In this document: positions 12,861 to 24,063 of the stretch, in pieces | How positions within the stretch are numbered: position 1 is the first letter of the stretch | Layout: the number at the start of each line of letters is the position of its first letter | Made by a program: the position numbers and the translations under genes | NCBI GenBank assembly: GCA_934045905.1 | Contig: OW203768.1 | Location: 10,258,316 to 10,322,315, forward strand | Length of the DNA stretch: 64,000 nt | Reading direction: 5' to 3' | From: Leuctra nigra | Lineage: Eukaryota; Arthropoda; Insecta; Plecoptera; Leuctridae | The notes under the pieces: generated by a model | Told to the model about the DNA's origin: nothing | Databases searched by the model: none | Seen by the model: only the letters and a program-made list of their open reading frames with translations

Positions 12861-13651
12861 TCATTGAATACATGTATACATAATTATACAAAATATTTAA
12901 AACATAACTTTTAAAATTGTATGCCTAAAGTACTACATACTATAATTTTTACACGTAGAGAAAGTACGAATAACATACATAAGAATCCAAATAGAATTAG
13001 TACAACAAAATATATTTTTGTGTTCGCTTATTGAATCTGACATGCAAAGAAAGGATTGGAGTTCCAATGTAAATAATTAATTCTTCAATATCCTACCCTG
13101 AAGAGAGCGAAGTCGTAGTCCGTTGTGTCTGTGTTGAACTTCTCATGCGGTATGATCTTGGACACGGTATGGACGTTGCCACCAGTGGACGACAAGGAGC
13201 TTCCCACTCGGATGGAGAACAAACAGGGGAATATTCCATTAAGGACCTTTTGCTGCACGCAGTGCGCGGCGCTTAGCGTCCAGTTGACGCTGATTATAGA
13301 GGCGCCACATGAGTGCGAGTTGAGGAAACGTAGAGACACCTGAGGAAAACAAGGTTAGATTATTCACTGAAATAATTGTGAAATCATGTCGTTTGTGTTA
13401 TGAAAATTACACATACCGGGTGGCGCAAAAAATCCCACTGTTGGAGAGGTCACTCTGACAGAAATATAATAGATAAGGAGCTGAAACTTCTACACATTAA
13501 AAAAATTAAAAATAAAGACATTTCAATAAGCCGTTGAAAAACAGTTTGTACCAGCGTTATAAAACTTAGACAGAACTTTTAACGGCACTTCAAACAAAAA
13601 TAAAAGATTTATGGTCACTTATTTCGGTATAACAGATTCATAAATCTGTAC

Positions 13652-14461
13652 AGAGTACTAGAGTGCCACGCCCACTAGGTACTTCCGGAGTCTTTTTCAA
13701 AACCCTCTTATGGAAAATAACATGGGGACTTACTTTGATTGCTGGTCATTTGTAAACGAAACAGAGTTAAGAAAATTCCAATACACCACCATTAACTTCA
13801 ATCTTTCATTTATAATATTATGTCGACACATCTCTTCAAATATATACCAAATTAAAACTGTTTAAGTTATTAAACAGCTCCAAAGTGCGACGTTGCAATC
13901 TACATCAATAATATAATGTCACACGAAGCAGCGCGATGTCCTCGGAAGCGAGTTGGCAACTGCGACTTTACAAAAATAAAAAACAAATGAAACAATTTTC
14001 AACAATGATGCCAGACCTTGCACGTCAATTTTCGATTGTTGACGAAAAGTAAACAAAACTGAAGTATTTCTGTGCTCCTCGAGTTTATACACTGAATCAA
14101 GTTCATATTATAGTTATTTTAATTTCAGGATACCATAATACGAGATGTAATGTGCTGTTGAAATGTAGACTGACAGTTCATTGAAATTACATCTTGCACC
14201 GGTGTACACTTTCGTGACGTCATACGCTGTGTAGTGTGTTGTTTAACTTTAACAGTTTATATTTTGTATATATTTGAAGAGATGTGTCGACATAATGTTA
14301 TAAATGAAAGATTGAAGTTAATGGTGGTGTATTGGGATTTTCTTAACTCTGTTTCGTTTACAAATGACCAGCAATCAAAGTAAGTCCCCATGTTATTTTC
14401 CATAAGAGGGTTTTGAAAAAGACTCCGGAAGTACCTAGTGGGCGTGGCACTCTAGTACTCT
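13652..14461. mobile_element. Transposon with ~215-bp terminal inverted repeats
   Basis: Begins AGAGTACTAGAGTGCCACGC and ends with its complement; arms 13652-13866 and 14250-14461 are nearly identical. The corresponding part of gene D (near 28885) lacks it. The ~380-bp centre has no transposase. I could not define a target duplication. Confidence 0.75.
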
Positions 14462-14514
14462 ATTAAAATGAAAACACCGTTTGTGCACAGTCCACAAGGA
14501 AAATTGTGTACCAA

Positions 14515-15893
14515 AACAAATACTAGGAAAACGCTCAGTGTAACGCGTTGATGAGCGAGCACAGAACATGCAACATCCTCAGTCACGATAAACGACACGG
14601 CACAAGACGATTTTCTCTTCAACTTTCCAATCTCCATATAAATACTCTGGATGAATATCAGATCCATTGTGTCGTGACTTTCCTACATACTTTTTCCAGC
14701 ATTTGACAACCCATACTAAACTCGTAAAATGACAATTAATAATTGATTGATTGGGCTTACAATGTGTGAAAGGTTAGATTATGTTGGTCTTGATCACCAT
14801 GCAAAATTTAAACCTAATCGGAACATTTTGATTGTCGACCAATCAGAATTGATATTATTTAAACTTAAACCAATTGGGAGTATGTGGCCTTCGAACTGCA
14901 TCCGATTTTATAAGCGCTAGTTTTATTGTAAATTGTGGACTGCTTGGCTGCTCTACAGGCCTTGGTGGAGCAGAAGCTTAAAGAAGGCAGGGATGAAAAT
15001 GTAGTAGGTATACGCTTTAAAAATATTTCTAGATATTTTTACCTCGAACCGAAATTCTGTCTATAAAAAAAGGTCAATAAAAGCCAATAATTCTTCAATT
15101 TCGTCACAGACTTGTATAAAAATCTTCAAAAATTCCAAAAATATTGGTCCCAATAACCATACAGTGTTTTAAGTTGATCGATTGAACCTTTATGATTGAA
15201 TGGTTCCTTGTTAATTTTCAAAAATCACAGGATCTTCTTCAAAAAATATACCTGAGACCACTCATATGATATAAGTGTGTCTACACAATATCAGATCGAC
15301 TGTTAAACGGTCATTATCAGTTTCATATGCGTTTGAAAGTTTCTGCTCTAACTACCTTGCCTTGAACTGAAGAGTCGAAGTCGCCGTGAATTCGACAGCC
15401 AACACGCAAAAAGTCCGTAAAATGTCAATAACTTTTGGATTTAAACACAGATTAGTATGAAAATTTTCAAAAATGTAGATAATGTTGGTCCCAACCATCA
15501 TGCGAAGTTATAAGTAATCGTTCAATAGGTTACAGTTTAAATTTCAAAAAACACATGAAATATGGTTTTAAATTTTAACCAATAGGAGGATTTGGCTGAA
15601 ACTTTGTTTGATTGGGTACAATGTTGGGGGTAATGACTTGTCAAAATTTTAAATTGACAAACCCACAAATCAAATGATTTTTTTTTTAAATTTGAACCAA
15701 TCAATGGATTTCAAAAAAATTAGGGTCTGCAACAATCGGAAATGTTACGTACATGTGTGCAAAATTTCAGCTCGATCGAAGAAAAACTCTGACCTGTATA
15801 TCGTCAGGTACAGAAAAAAAAAAAAAAAAAAAAACAAAGGTCCGTGCCAAAAGAGCCAAAAGGAGACGCTCGCTTCGCTCGCTCAATTATGGA
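14515..15893. mobile_element. 'GAGCGAGC'-ended repeat family, copy in C
   Basis: Starts with aaaacgctcagtgtaacgcg then ttgatgagcgagc, and ends gacgctcgcttcgctcgctc. The two ends form an imperfect inverted repeat. The interior repeats modules such as ttttaaccaataggaggatt. An adjoining related copy runs 15894-16332. Others: 27345-27931 and 37302-38197. No protein domain recognised; the poly-A run at 15817 is internal. Confidence 0.55.
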
Positions 15894-16332
15894 ATTTAAT
15901 GTCACTAAAATGACAAAAACTTTTGAAAATAACGACAGATCAGACTGAAAATAGGCAAAAATACCTATTAAGTTGATCGGTCAATCGGTTCTAGTATAAA
16001 TGTCAAAAATCACAGGAAAAATGGTTTCAAATTTGAACCAATAGGTGGATTTGGCTGAAACTTTTTATGATTGGGTACAATGTTGGTTGAAATGACTTGT
16101 CAAAATTTCAAATTGATCGGAACAACCAATCGAAAGATAATTTTTTAAAATTTGAACCAATCACTTGATCCCGTTCAAAAACGATCCCAGGGACTGCATA
16201 GAGTACGTTAGTATGTGTACAAAATTTCAGATCGATTGCTTGAGCGGTTTGACCTGGGCTGTGACCACAAAAAAAAACACTCAGAGAAAGTGCCATAAGA
16301 GTACCGTGGTGACGCTCGCTACGCTCGCTCAA
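15894..16332. repeat. 'GAGCGAGC'-ended repeat, second adjoining copy
   Basis: Repeats the modules of the preceding copy (aatcacaggaaaaatggttt, ttggctgaaactttttatga) and ends cgctcgctacgctcgctcaa at 16313-16332. Non-coding. Confidence 0.55.
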
Positions 16333-16633
16333 TAATCTCTTTCAGGCAATCCCCTTTTTTCGAATACCGTTTTATCTTTTGTTGCGTGTACTTAAAATTT
16401 GTGAAAAGTAAACTTTTCCAAAGGAATGGCTCCCTCTGTAGGAATTAAGATTCTGTTATCTGGTGACACAGTTAGTTCTCGTGATAGCGAAGTTCAAGGC
16501 CATGACGTATTCAATGACATGGTGTGGATCAGAGGGGCGGTGGCTCTAAACACAAGCATGGATTAACAGACATAGCACTCTCACATGATAAGTGTGATAT
16601 TGGTCGTTAACATCCAATCAAAGCAATCACAAG

Positions 16634-17036
16634 GCCTCACCAATGGACTGCCACCTTGACGCGGTGGTGGGGCTTAAGGGACCGGCTCACATAGTGAGTT
16701 GGTCCCAACCAAGTGCAGTCCAGGGTCGACCTAGTCCCATGCCCTCCCTTGAATTTGCGGTACCCTCGGGCCGGCCTCCCCCCTCGAGATGGTGATCCCC
16801 CTGAAATCGAGTCCCACCGGCCCGAAGCCTCCCCCTCCCCCCCCCCCCCCCCCCCCCGGTCCGTCCCCATTCCGGCCTGGCCTTCCCACCATTGCTGGAC
16901 TCCCCCGGATCGGGCCAATTAGGTCGACCCCTCCCCATGTCCTCCAATTATGTTCAACAAAGTTAAATATAAAATTAATGTGCGCAATATAACCTCGTCG
17001 TTGACGCGCCGTTAAACCAAACTAATCTAATCTAAT
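16634..17036 (+). mobile_element. Non-LTR retrotransposon 3' fragment, copy 2
   Basis: Same sequence as 2969-3349 (caatggactgccaccttgac to gttgacgcgccgttaaac), with an (aatct)n tail, inserted in intron 2 of C. The flanking 10-bp duplication CAATCACAAG is perfect (16624-16633, 17037-17046). Gene D shows the empty site near 29263. It contains a ~28-base C run near 16830. Confidence 0.85.
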
Positions 17037-17147
17037 CAATCACAAGATCTTGTAAAAGTAACTTACATCCTTTGTAGATACGACGATCCAGTTTCACGAA
17101 TTAGACAAATATGTTTTAGCCAAAATAACTAATTCGAACCGCCTCAT

Positions 17148-17150
<3 letters not shown>

Positions 17151-17209
<59 letters not shown>
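17151..17209. repeat. (AT)n microsatellite next to the Penelope-like element
   Basis: About 29 AT dinucleotides directly at the left edge of the Penelope-like insertion. A second (AT)n is at 20880-20904 on its right. Gene D has only a short gatatg at the equivalent position (29370). Confidence 0.9.
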
Positions 17210-17216
<7 letters not shown>

Positions 17217-17484
17217 CATCATTTAACGGTTTATGCTACGTATATTTATTACACACCAACGTTTCGGCAAGCATCCACCCGCCTTTCTCAAGGTAACAAA
17301 CGAAAATCAACGAAAAAACTATAAAATACAGCAAAATCAATTCATGAAATGTCAAATGTAGAAAACAGTGAAACGTGAAAAGAAAATAATTGTGAATTCT
17401 TCTGGCGCTGGAAAATGTGCTTCCTTGATATCCAAAAGATGGCCGTCATACACCAGGGTGTCGATAGTGACTTGAGGTCGTCGC

Positions 17485-19827
17485 TCAAACTTCCTTTTCT
17501 TGTCGCAATTTTAATGCTAAAGCAGCTAGTGGAATATCCTCGTCGTGGTCTTTTGACATCTGTGTTAGGTGGTATTCTCGGCGTCTTCTCTTGTCTATTC
17601 TGGGGGTCGGATGTCTTGATACCCATCTATCTAGCTCTGATGGCATTCTAGGTGTAACATGAATATCATTTGTTACAGGTTTCCACGCCGAGGGAAAATT
17701 CTTGTTTTCTAATTGGGTGTTCATACAATGTGGTCGTTTCTCTATCTCAATAGATTCTCGAACTAAACGCTGCCTCAATCTCCTCTCTTTAGCTAAACAC
17801 TTCATCCCTTGCAAATTCATAACATGGTCATTTGTGTTGCAGTGTTGCACCAGCGCTGAGGTTTTAGAGCCATCATTTAAAGCTATTCGATGTTCATCTT
17901 GTCGTTGAAACATGTTTCTACCAGTCTGGCCAATGTACGTCGATGGACAATCACTACAGGGTATCTCATATACACCATCTCCCTCAAGGTGAATCGGATC
18001 CTTTACACTTCTGAGGAGACTTCCAATTTTTTTATCCGTATCATACACAGGAATGATATTTTCTTTCCTCATAATTTTTCCAATTCTATCCGTAACGCCT
18101 TTCACATATGGCAGGAAAACTTTGGTTGGAGGTTTCTCAAACTCCGCTACCTCTATAGTTGCTTTGTCTTCCTTTGTGGTCTCAGCATTAGTTTTTCGGT
18201 ATATGGCTTTCTTGATGACACTCAGAGGAAATCCGTTTTTTTGCAGAGCATCTCGGAGCAGTTGAAGTTCGGTATTTACGTTGTTGGCATCTGCTATTCG
18301 TTTAGACCTGGTTGCTAGGGTGTATGCGACAGAACGAATTTGTGAGGGATGATGATGTGAGAGTGCATGGAGATAGCGATCTGTGTGGGTTTCTTTTCTA
18401 AACACAGTGTGCCCTAGGGTATTATCAGGATTCTTGATCACGAGTACGTCCAGAAAGGAAAGTCTGTCATCTTTCTCTACTTCCATAGTGAATTGAATGT
18501 CTTCATGAATGCTGTTTATGTGATCCAGGAACTCTTGCAGTTTTTCTCGTCCATGAGGCCAGATAGTGAATGTGTCATCCACGTATCTGTACCAACATCG
18601 CGGCTTCAGTGGGGCTGTAGCAAGAGCTTTTTCTTCGAACACTTGCATGAAGATGTTTGCAATTACTGGAGAGAGAGGGGATCCCATGGGTGCTCCTGAC
18701 ACTTGTTTATAAAACTGTTTTTCATACACGAAATACGTGGAATTCAGGCAAAAACGTGATAAGTCCAGAACATATTTCTTGATCACCCTATCTTTTACCA
18801 TCGCTTTTAAATGGTCCAGTGCTTCGTTAATTGGCACTCTGGTGAATAAGTTTATAACATCAAAACTCACAAGTAGATCGTGTGGCTCTGTCTTTAAGTC
18901 TTTAAGCAACTCAACAAAATGTGTTGAATTCTTTACATAAGAACTGACTTCTTCTGTGAAAGATTGGATCTGACGGGCTAGGTGACGAGCGAGAGCCTGC
19001 GTAGGTGAATTAATTGCACTGACAATAGGACGCAAGGGATGGCCTGCTTTATGTATTTTCGGAAGACCGTACAAACGGGGCACACGTGATGATTTTTCAT
19101 GTGGAATCAGAGTTTGTTTGATATCTTTATCAATAGTTGAAGCCAGAATTAGGGAACGAGCTTTTGTTTCCAAGTAGACGGTCGAGTTGTTTTCTGTTTT
19201 GACATAGGCTGGATCAGTGAGGAGAGCGTTCATCTTCTGCTTGTATTCGTTCGTATCCATGACAACGGTTGCATTCCCCTTATCTGCTGGTAGTATTGTA
19301 ATATCTGGGTTTTTTCTAAGTTCTAGTAAAGCTCGGAATTCCTCTGTGGTAACATTACGTTCAGGAGGTTTTGTTTTTCTCAGTATGGATACAGTTTCTT
19401 GTCGAATAATCTCTGCTCTTTCCACTGGCAAGTGAATAATGCCAGCTTCCACCGCACATATTATCTTCTCGACAGGAAATCGATTAGGTGCAATAGCAAA
19501 GTTGAGACCTTTTGTTAACACCCTCAAAGCTGGATCACTTAACGTGTGCTTGGATGTGTTGATAACAACTCTGTTGGGATCCAAAGCAGGTTGAAAACCG
19601 TAATTAGGTGAAATCCTTTTTTGAGTTGTAACAAGTCGCTCTAACTTACGTTGTTGACGGATGGTAACATCATAAGCTTTATCAAGAGCTTTTTGGTATG
19701 TAATCTCGTCGATCCTTTGGAAAATTAATGGTTCAAGTAAGCAATGAAGATCACTATGAAGCTCATACATATTCCTCGAGAGGTAATCTAGACGGCGATG
19801 GGTATTAGCTATAGCCTCACGAGTGTT
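17485..19827 (-). CDS. Penelope-like element RT / GIY-YIG endonuclease ORF (5'-truncated)
   Basis: An open frame of about 780 codons, stop at 17485. It has Penelope-type RT motifs: LLVSFDVINLFTRVP (motif A), APMGSPLSPVIANIF (B) and RYVDDTFTIW (C, near 18575). A C-terminal GIY-YIG nuclease follows (GVYEIPCSDC...TYIGQTGR near 17905-17985, then H in DEHRIAL). The order RT then GIY-YIG is diagnostic. The same frame stays open upstream to 20166, but those ~112 residues are read antisense through the inverted partial copy and are not part of the protein. The natural N-terminus is missing at the 19827/19828 junction. The absence of stops suggests recent activity of the family. As a retroelement enzyme it would copy and insert element RNA. 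Confidence 0.85.
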   Translation of the reverse strand, partial: NTREAIANTHRRLDYLSRNMYELHSDLHCLLEPLIFQRIDEITYQKALDKAYDVTIRQQRKLERLVTTQKRISPNYGFQPALDPNRVVINTSKHTLSDPALRVLTKGLNFAIAPNRFPVEKIICAVEAGIIHLPVERAEIIRQETVSILRKTKPPERNVTTEEFRALLELRKNPDITILPADKGNATVVMDTNEYKQKMNALLTDPAYVKTENNSTVYLETKARSLILASTIDKDIKQTLIPHEKSSRVPRLYGLPKIHKAGHPLRPIVSAINSPTQALARHLARQIQSFTEEVSSYVKNSTHFVELLKDLKTEPHDLLVSFDVINLFTRVPINEALDHLKAMVKDRVIKKYVLDLSRFCLNSTYFVYEKQFYKQVSGAPMGSPLSPVIANIFMQVFEEKALATAPLKPRCWYRYVDDTFTIWPHGREKLQEFLDHINSIHEDIQFTMEVEKDDRLSFLDVLVIKNPDNTLGHTVFRKETHTDRYLHALSHHHPSQIRSVAYTLATRSKRIADANNVNTELQLLRDALQKNGFPLSVIKKAIYRKTNAETTKEDKATIEVAEFEKPPTKVFLPYVKGVTDRIGKIMRKENIIPVYDTDKKIGSLLRSVKDPIHLEGDGVYEIPCSDCPSTYIGQTGRNMFQRQDEHRIALNDGSKTSALVQHCNTNDHVMNLQGMKCLAKERRLRQRLVRESIEIEKRPHCMNTQLENKNFPSAWKPVTNDIHVTPRMPSELDRWVSRHPTPRIDKRRRREYHLTQMSKDHDEDIPLAALALKLRQEKEV

Positions 19828-20571
19828 CCTCTGAGTGTCATCAAGAAAGCCATATACCGAAAAACTAATGCTGAGACCACAAAGGAAGACAAAGCAACTA
19901 TAGAGGTAGCGGAGTTTGAGAAACCTCCAACCAAAGTTTTCCTGCCATATGTGAAAGGCGTTACGGATAGAATTGGAAAAATTATGAGGAAAGAAAATAT
20001 CATTCCTGTGTATGATACGGATAAAAAAATTGGAAGTCTCCTCAGAAGTGTAAAGGATCCGATTCACCTTGAGGGAGATGGTGTATATGAGATACCCTGT
20101 AGTGATTGTCCATCGACGTACATTGGCCAGACTGGTAGAAACATGTTTCAACGACAAGATGAACATCGAATAGCTTTAAATGATGGCTCTAAAACCTCAG
20201 CGCTGGTGCAACACTGCAACACAAATGACCATGTTATGAATTTGCAAGGGATGAAGTGTTTAGCTAAAGAGAGGAGATTGAGGCAGCGTTTAGTTCGAGA
20301 ATCTATTGAGATAGAGAAACGACCACATTGTATGAACACCCAATTAGAAAACAAGAATTTTCCCTCGGCGTGGAAACCTGTAACAAATGATATTCATGTT
20401 ACACCTAGAATGCCATCAGAGCTAGATAGATGGGTATCAAGACATCCGACCCCCAGAATAGACAAGAGAAGACGCCGAGAATACCACCTAACACAGATGT
20501 CAAAAGACCACGACGAGGATACTCCACTAGCTGCTTTAGCATTAAAATTGCGACAAGAAAAGGAAGTTTGA
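19828..20571 (+). CDS. Penelope-like element, inverted C-terminal fragment (GIY-YIG)
   Basis: From VPLSVIKKAIYRKTNAET onward this frame repeats the C-terminal ~245 residues of the minus-strand ORF and ends at the same stop (20571). It includes the complete GIY-YIG motif and the zinc-ligand-like Cys pair in IPCSDC. I see one amino-acid difference (DHDEDTPLA versus DHDEDIPLA). There is no RT domain, so it cannot be autonomous. An upstream ATG at 19798 lies outside the homology. Confidence 0.8.
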   Translation, partial: PLSVIKKAIYRKTNAETTKEDKATIEVAEFEKPPTKVFLPYVKGVTDRIGKIMRKENIIPVYDTDKKIGSLLRSVKDPIHLEGDGVYEIPCSDCPSTYIGQTGRNMFQRQDEHRIALNDGSKTSALVQHCNTNDHVMNLQGMKCLAKERRLRQRLVRESIEIEKRPHCMNTQLENKNFPSAWKPVTNDIHVTPRMPSELDRWVSRHPTPRIDKRRRREYHLTQMSKDHDEDTPLAALALKLRQEKEV

Positions 20572-20905
20572 GCGACGACCTCAAGTCACTATCGACACCC
20601 TGGTGTATGACGGCCATCTTTTGGATATCAAGGAAGCACATTTTCCAGCGCCAGAAGAATTCACAATTATTTTCTTTTCACGTTTCACTGTTTTCTACAT
20701 TTGACATTTCATGAATTGATTTTGCTGTATTTTATAGTTTTTTCGTTGATTTTCGTTTGTTACCTTGAGAAAGGCGGGTGGATGCTTGCCGAAACGTTGG
20801 TGTGTAATAAATATACGTAGCATAAACCGTTAAATGATGTTATTAATACCTACTGGCTGCGAGACTCTACATGATGTAATATATATATATATATATATAT
20901 ATATG

Positions 20906-21100
20906 TTATATTATTCTTTCGGGAATCAGTTCGTTTAGTTTGAAATCGGGAGTTTTGACAGGTGATTTTTCTAGTAATTTTATTTTCTCGTTGTATGTGT
21001 CCCTGAAGATGGTGGATGTAATTCTACCGAAACGTTGGATAAATAAAGATTGTCCAAGAGAGAAAAGAGCACGAACTGATTCCCGAAAGAATAATATAAC
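20906..21100. mobile_element. Short inverted-repeat element with Penelope-end motif
   Basis: Ends are ~29-bp inverted repeats (tattctttcgggaatcagtt at 20911 and its complement near 21092). The interior contains CTGAAGATGGTGG at 21003 and ctaccgaaacgttgg at 21024. That is the same terminal motif as the full Penelope-like element, so it is probably a truncated relative. Confidence 0.6.
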
Positions 21101-21138
21101 ATATAACTCATATGTTCGTGAAAATACGAAATTAAACA

Positions 21139-21300
21139 TATATATATATATATATATATTTATTTATTTATTTATTTATTTACCTATTTATTTATTTATT
21201 TATTTATGTATTTTTTTTTTTTTTATATTTTTTTTTTTTTTTTTTTTATTTTTTTTTTTTATTTATTTTTTTTTTATTTATATATTTATTTGTTTATTTG
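21139..21300. repeat. Low-complexity (TA)n / T-rich tract
   Basis: About 160 bases of tatata, tttatttattta and poly-T runs. The ORF that covers it is an artefact of composition. Confidence 0.9.
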
Positions 21301-21675
21301 TGTTATTATAAAAATTATTATTGTAGCAAGGTACAATAACAATAATAACAATAATAAAAATCAAATAAGTTAGTCTCTATCAAAATTTAAATGTAGAAGA
21401 ATACGAAATGTTTTTACTGCAGCCTTGTTTATATTTTCATTATTATTCACATTTTCACGTTTTGGAGTAACATAATTTATTAATTTTCTTCACAGTTCCC
21501 TTCTTCATTCTATACAACCAAATTGTTGTCCAATTTTATCTAAAGTCACATCAGTACAGCAGAAACTACTTCGTTTTTCCCATGTTCCTCTGTTTTGATG
21601 TCAAACTTTAACCTTGTATATGTATGAATGTTTATTTTTCTACAGTTTGTTACATTTGACAGGTGGTAGAGAGGT

Positions 21676-23520
21676 CTTAAGGGGAAGGAAGAGCCTCTGA
21701 ATGAGGACCTCGGCTGGAAAGCAGTTATCGTCCCGTCTCGTTGAAGATAGACTAGATGTTAAAGCGACAAAGTTGCGGAGAATGAATTGCAGATTATGCA
21801 GCGTTGACCACTTATTTGAAATTTGTAATCACCTTAAAGTTATAAGTAGTTATATGTTGCGTAATTATTGAGTAAATAAAACTAATAATTTTAAAAATTG
21901 GTTCAACGACGCTTAAACTAGATTTAATTTCAAGCAACTTTGCTCTTGAAACTTTTTTTCTAACTTGATCGGTAGAGGCACAATTTGCTTTCTCACACCA
22001 TCAATGTTATGAGTTTTGCATAAAACCAGGGGCACTGAAACCGACTGAAGTTGCAAGTATTCATTCTGGGAGTTCCAGTAACGGTGTGGAAGGGGATGAT
22101 GGGAGGGTCCTAAGAGACAGCATGGAAATATAAATAGTGCACTGATAGCGAGAGTTTGTATGTCAACAATAATCATCAGTTTCCCCGGCATTTACACAAT
22201 CAACGACGACTGGAGACAGACGGACCTCAGAGTTGTCTAAGTCATCTTACCTAATTTATAAAAATCTATCTATCATAAAGTGTATACCGTCTAAAATTAT
22301 TGGAAATGGCCTAAAATTAAATTTTCATTGTAAGTTGATAAAATTTAAGTGAAAATTTTCAGAAACATAGAATGTTGATATTCAAAACAGCCATGTACAA
22401 ATCTTCCCAACAATTTAATTTATCATAAGAAAATTCGCTGTTGTAATAAAGACTTCACTTAATATTATTTTTTATGCTATTTTTTAAATTTTAATTTGAA
22501 TATTTATGTTTTTTTGAAGATATAAATATATTTTTGCTAATTGAATAACTGTTGAAATCGGCAATACTTCTCTAAGCATCCATAATAATTCACTGTAAAT
22601 AGTAGCATCTCGGGCTATCTATTATTCTTGAGTCAATCTCGGCAAGGTTATGTCACGATGTGTATTTATTCTCATTGTGACAACAATGTCGAACAGGTTT
22701 CCCGTCTACAATTACTAGTGCAGAATAACAGATGAATTTCGACGCTCGCTAAGAGCACATCAATGTGTGTCTCTACTGTATGCACTATTTTATTATTTAT
22801 AACTGAAAACTGTATGTTATAAAGGTAAAGAAATATTTTTGGTTGCAATGTGTATCATAGCAACTGAATGATAATTATACATTGTACGTGTTATTTCACA
22901 CGTAAATCCCGAACACAGGTTTAGGTCACCGATAGCAATGATTTGTCAGACAAACGGCGAATAATTATTTAATTGTTGTATTGACCGTTATCAATTATCA
23001 TTACTTCAACCATTCCATTTAAAAAAAAAAATCGATGTAGGTGTCAAAGGTTTCAAAATATAACATATAAAGTGTGTGACTTTTTGTTGATTTTTTCTAC
23101 TAATTTTGAGCAATGAAATAATATATGATATTATTTCAAAATTTCCTAATTCATTGATTTATAAATTTCACAACATACCACTTATATAGTCCGGAGAAAA
23201 GGCTGGAAATATTCATGTGTATTTTTATTACTTTTTTTCATTAGTTTTCGTATTTTCTACTCTCTACTTACAAGAAGTAGACAGTAGACAGTGTCTACAT
23301 TCTACTACAAGAACCACACGCACAAAAACTAAAATGATTTTCTTGCTCTGATTGCGATAATATTATTCTCTTAGTAAAGAACCCAGAGAGAAATGAGACT
23401 ACCTTTACCTATTCGTAAACACATTTTTCCAATGACATTATACTCTCAGGTGGTGAAATAAGATCAGTGTCATATATCGCCGTTATAATGGTTAAAAATC
23501 AATAAAAGGATTTGCAATCT
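21676..23520 (-). mobile_element. Unknown 1.84-kb element inserted in exon 2 of gene C (copy 1)
   Basis: Shared end to end, in opposite orientation, with 41910-44070. One end is cttaaggggaaggaag; the other is aataaaaggatttgcaatct. The second end abuts exon 2 of gene C in the middle of the codons after IVGG. The first end abuts intron sequence matching 29637 in gene D, so about 430 bp of C, including the exon 2 donor, is missing. It carries a 92-codon ORF. No RT, transposase or long inverted repeat is visible. The strand follows the ORF. Confidence 0.75.
21913..22191 (-). CDS. 92-aa ORF of the 1.84-kb element, signal-peptide-like start (copy 1)
   Basis: Not recognised. It begins MPGKLMIIVDIQTLAISALF, a basic residue followed by a hydrophobic stretch to about residue 26 that resembles a secretory signal. 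The rest is a polar ~65 residues with PSHHPLPHRYWN, one Cys in VLCKTHN, and KLEKKFQEQSCLKLNLV at the end. The other copy (43555-43833) is the same length with two substitutions (Cys25Ser, Glu44Val). Both copies being open and of equal length suggests either recent spread or selection. It could still be a chance ORF in a young repeat. Confidence 0.4.
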   Translation of the reverse strand: MPGKLMIIVDIQTLAISALFIFPCCLLGPSHHPLPHRYWNSQNEYLQLQSVSVPLVLCKTHNIDGVRKQIVPLPIKLEKKFQEQSCLKLNLV

Positions 23521-24063
23521 TATTTGCATTTTTCCCACCCACAATGTATGGAGCAATATCTTTCTCCTCCACCTCCAGAGAAGCGCCTGTTAAACAACAT
23601 ACCATTTATTCCCACTGCTCCATTAACGGAACAGTTGATAAAATATGTTTTATTTATTATTTGAATGATATTTCTGAATACAAGTATCAATAATATACTT
23701 GGTAAGGTATCCCTTCAACATAATAAATAAAATTGTCCCATTTTTTCGTGAACTGGCATATAATATAAACAATTGAAACGTATGTTTACATTTTTAAGAT
23801 GGCGGCTCATAAGAAGTATTTATTTTAACTTGCTTACTTTTACCTAATATCATAAGTTTTGTTTGAAATGTGTAGTAAAACAATGCTTTAATATGATAGG
23901 TTTGTGTGGATGTAAATATATGTGGGGAACGACAGGGTACAGGTAAATTCTCATACAATTTTTTTCCAAATATGATAAAATCTTCTCACTGCTCGATAAA
24001 ATGAACTTGATGAAGGTAGATGAAGGAGTTTTAGATGTTGGTGTTGTCCTTATGTCTCCAGAA

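Larger units (their letters stand above)
17211..20852. mobile_element. Penelope-like retroelement with inverted partial copy
   Basis: The left 1 kb (about 17211-18225) and right 1 kb (about 19828-20852) are near-identical inverted repeats, each carrying the 3' end of the element and its GIY-YIG-coding part. The centre is the RT-coding part of the minus-strand copy. So one long 5'-truncated copy is joined head-to-head to a shorter inverted copy, an arrangement often seen for Penelope-like elements. The ends read gccgaaacgttggtgtgtaa pointing outward. It lies in intron 2 of gene C and is absent from gene D. Confidence 0.85.

Noticed and set aside
16637..16992. Pro/Gly-rich ORFs on both strands around 16.6-17.0 kb, and similar at 56454-56735 and 2976-3236
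   Set aside because: They fall in the GC-rich LINE 3' fragment and depend on G/C homopolymers; no domain, and frames differ between copies.
17890..18318. 142-codon plus-strand ORF
   Set aside because: Antisense of the GIY-YIG-coding arm of the Penelope-like element; no independent support.
19828..20166. N-terminal ~112 residues of the long minus-strand Penelope frame (from ATG at 20166)
   Set aside because: They are the antisense of the inverted partial copy, and the same residues can be read inside the opposite arm (17890-18226, plus strand). The frame is open only because the arms are inverted repeats.
20940..21311. 123-codon plus-strand ORF
   Set aside because: Its second half is translated (TA)n and T-rich low-complexity sequence.
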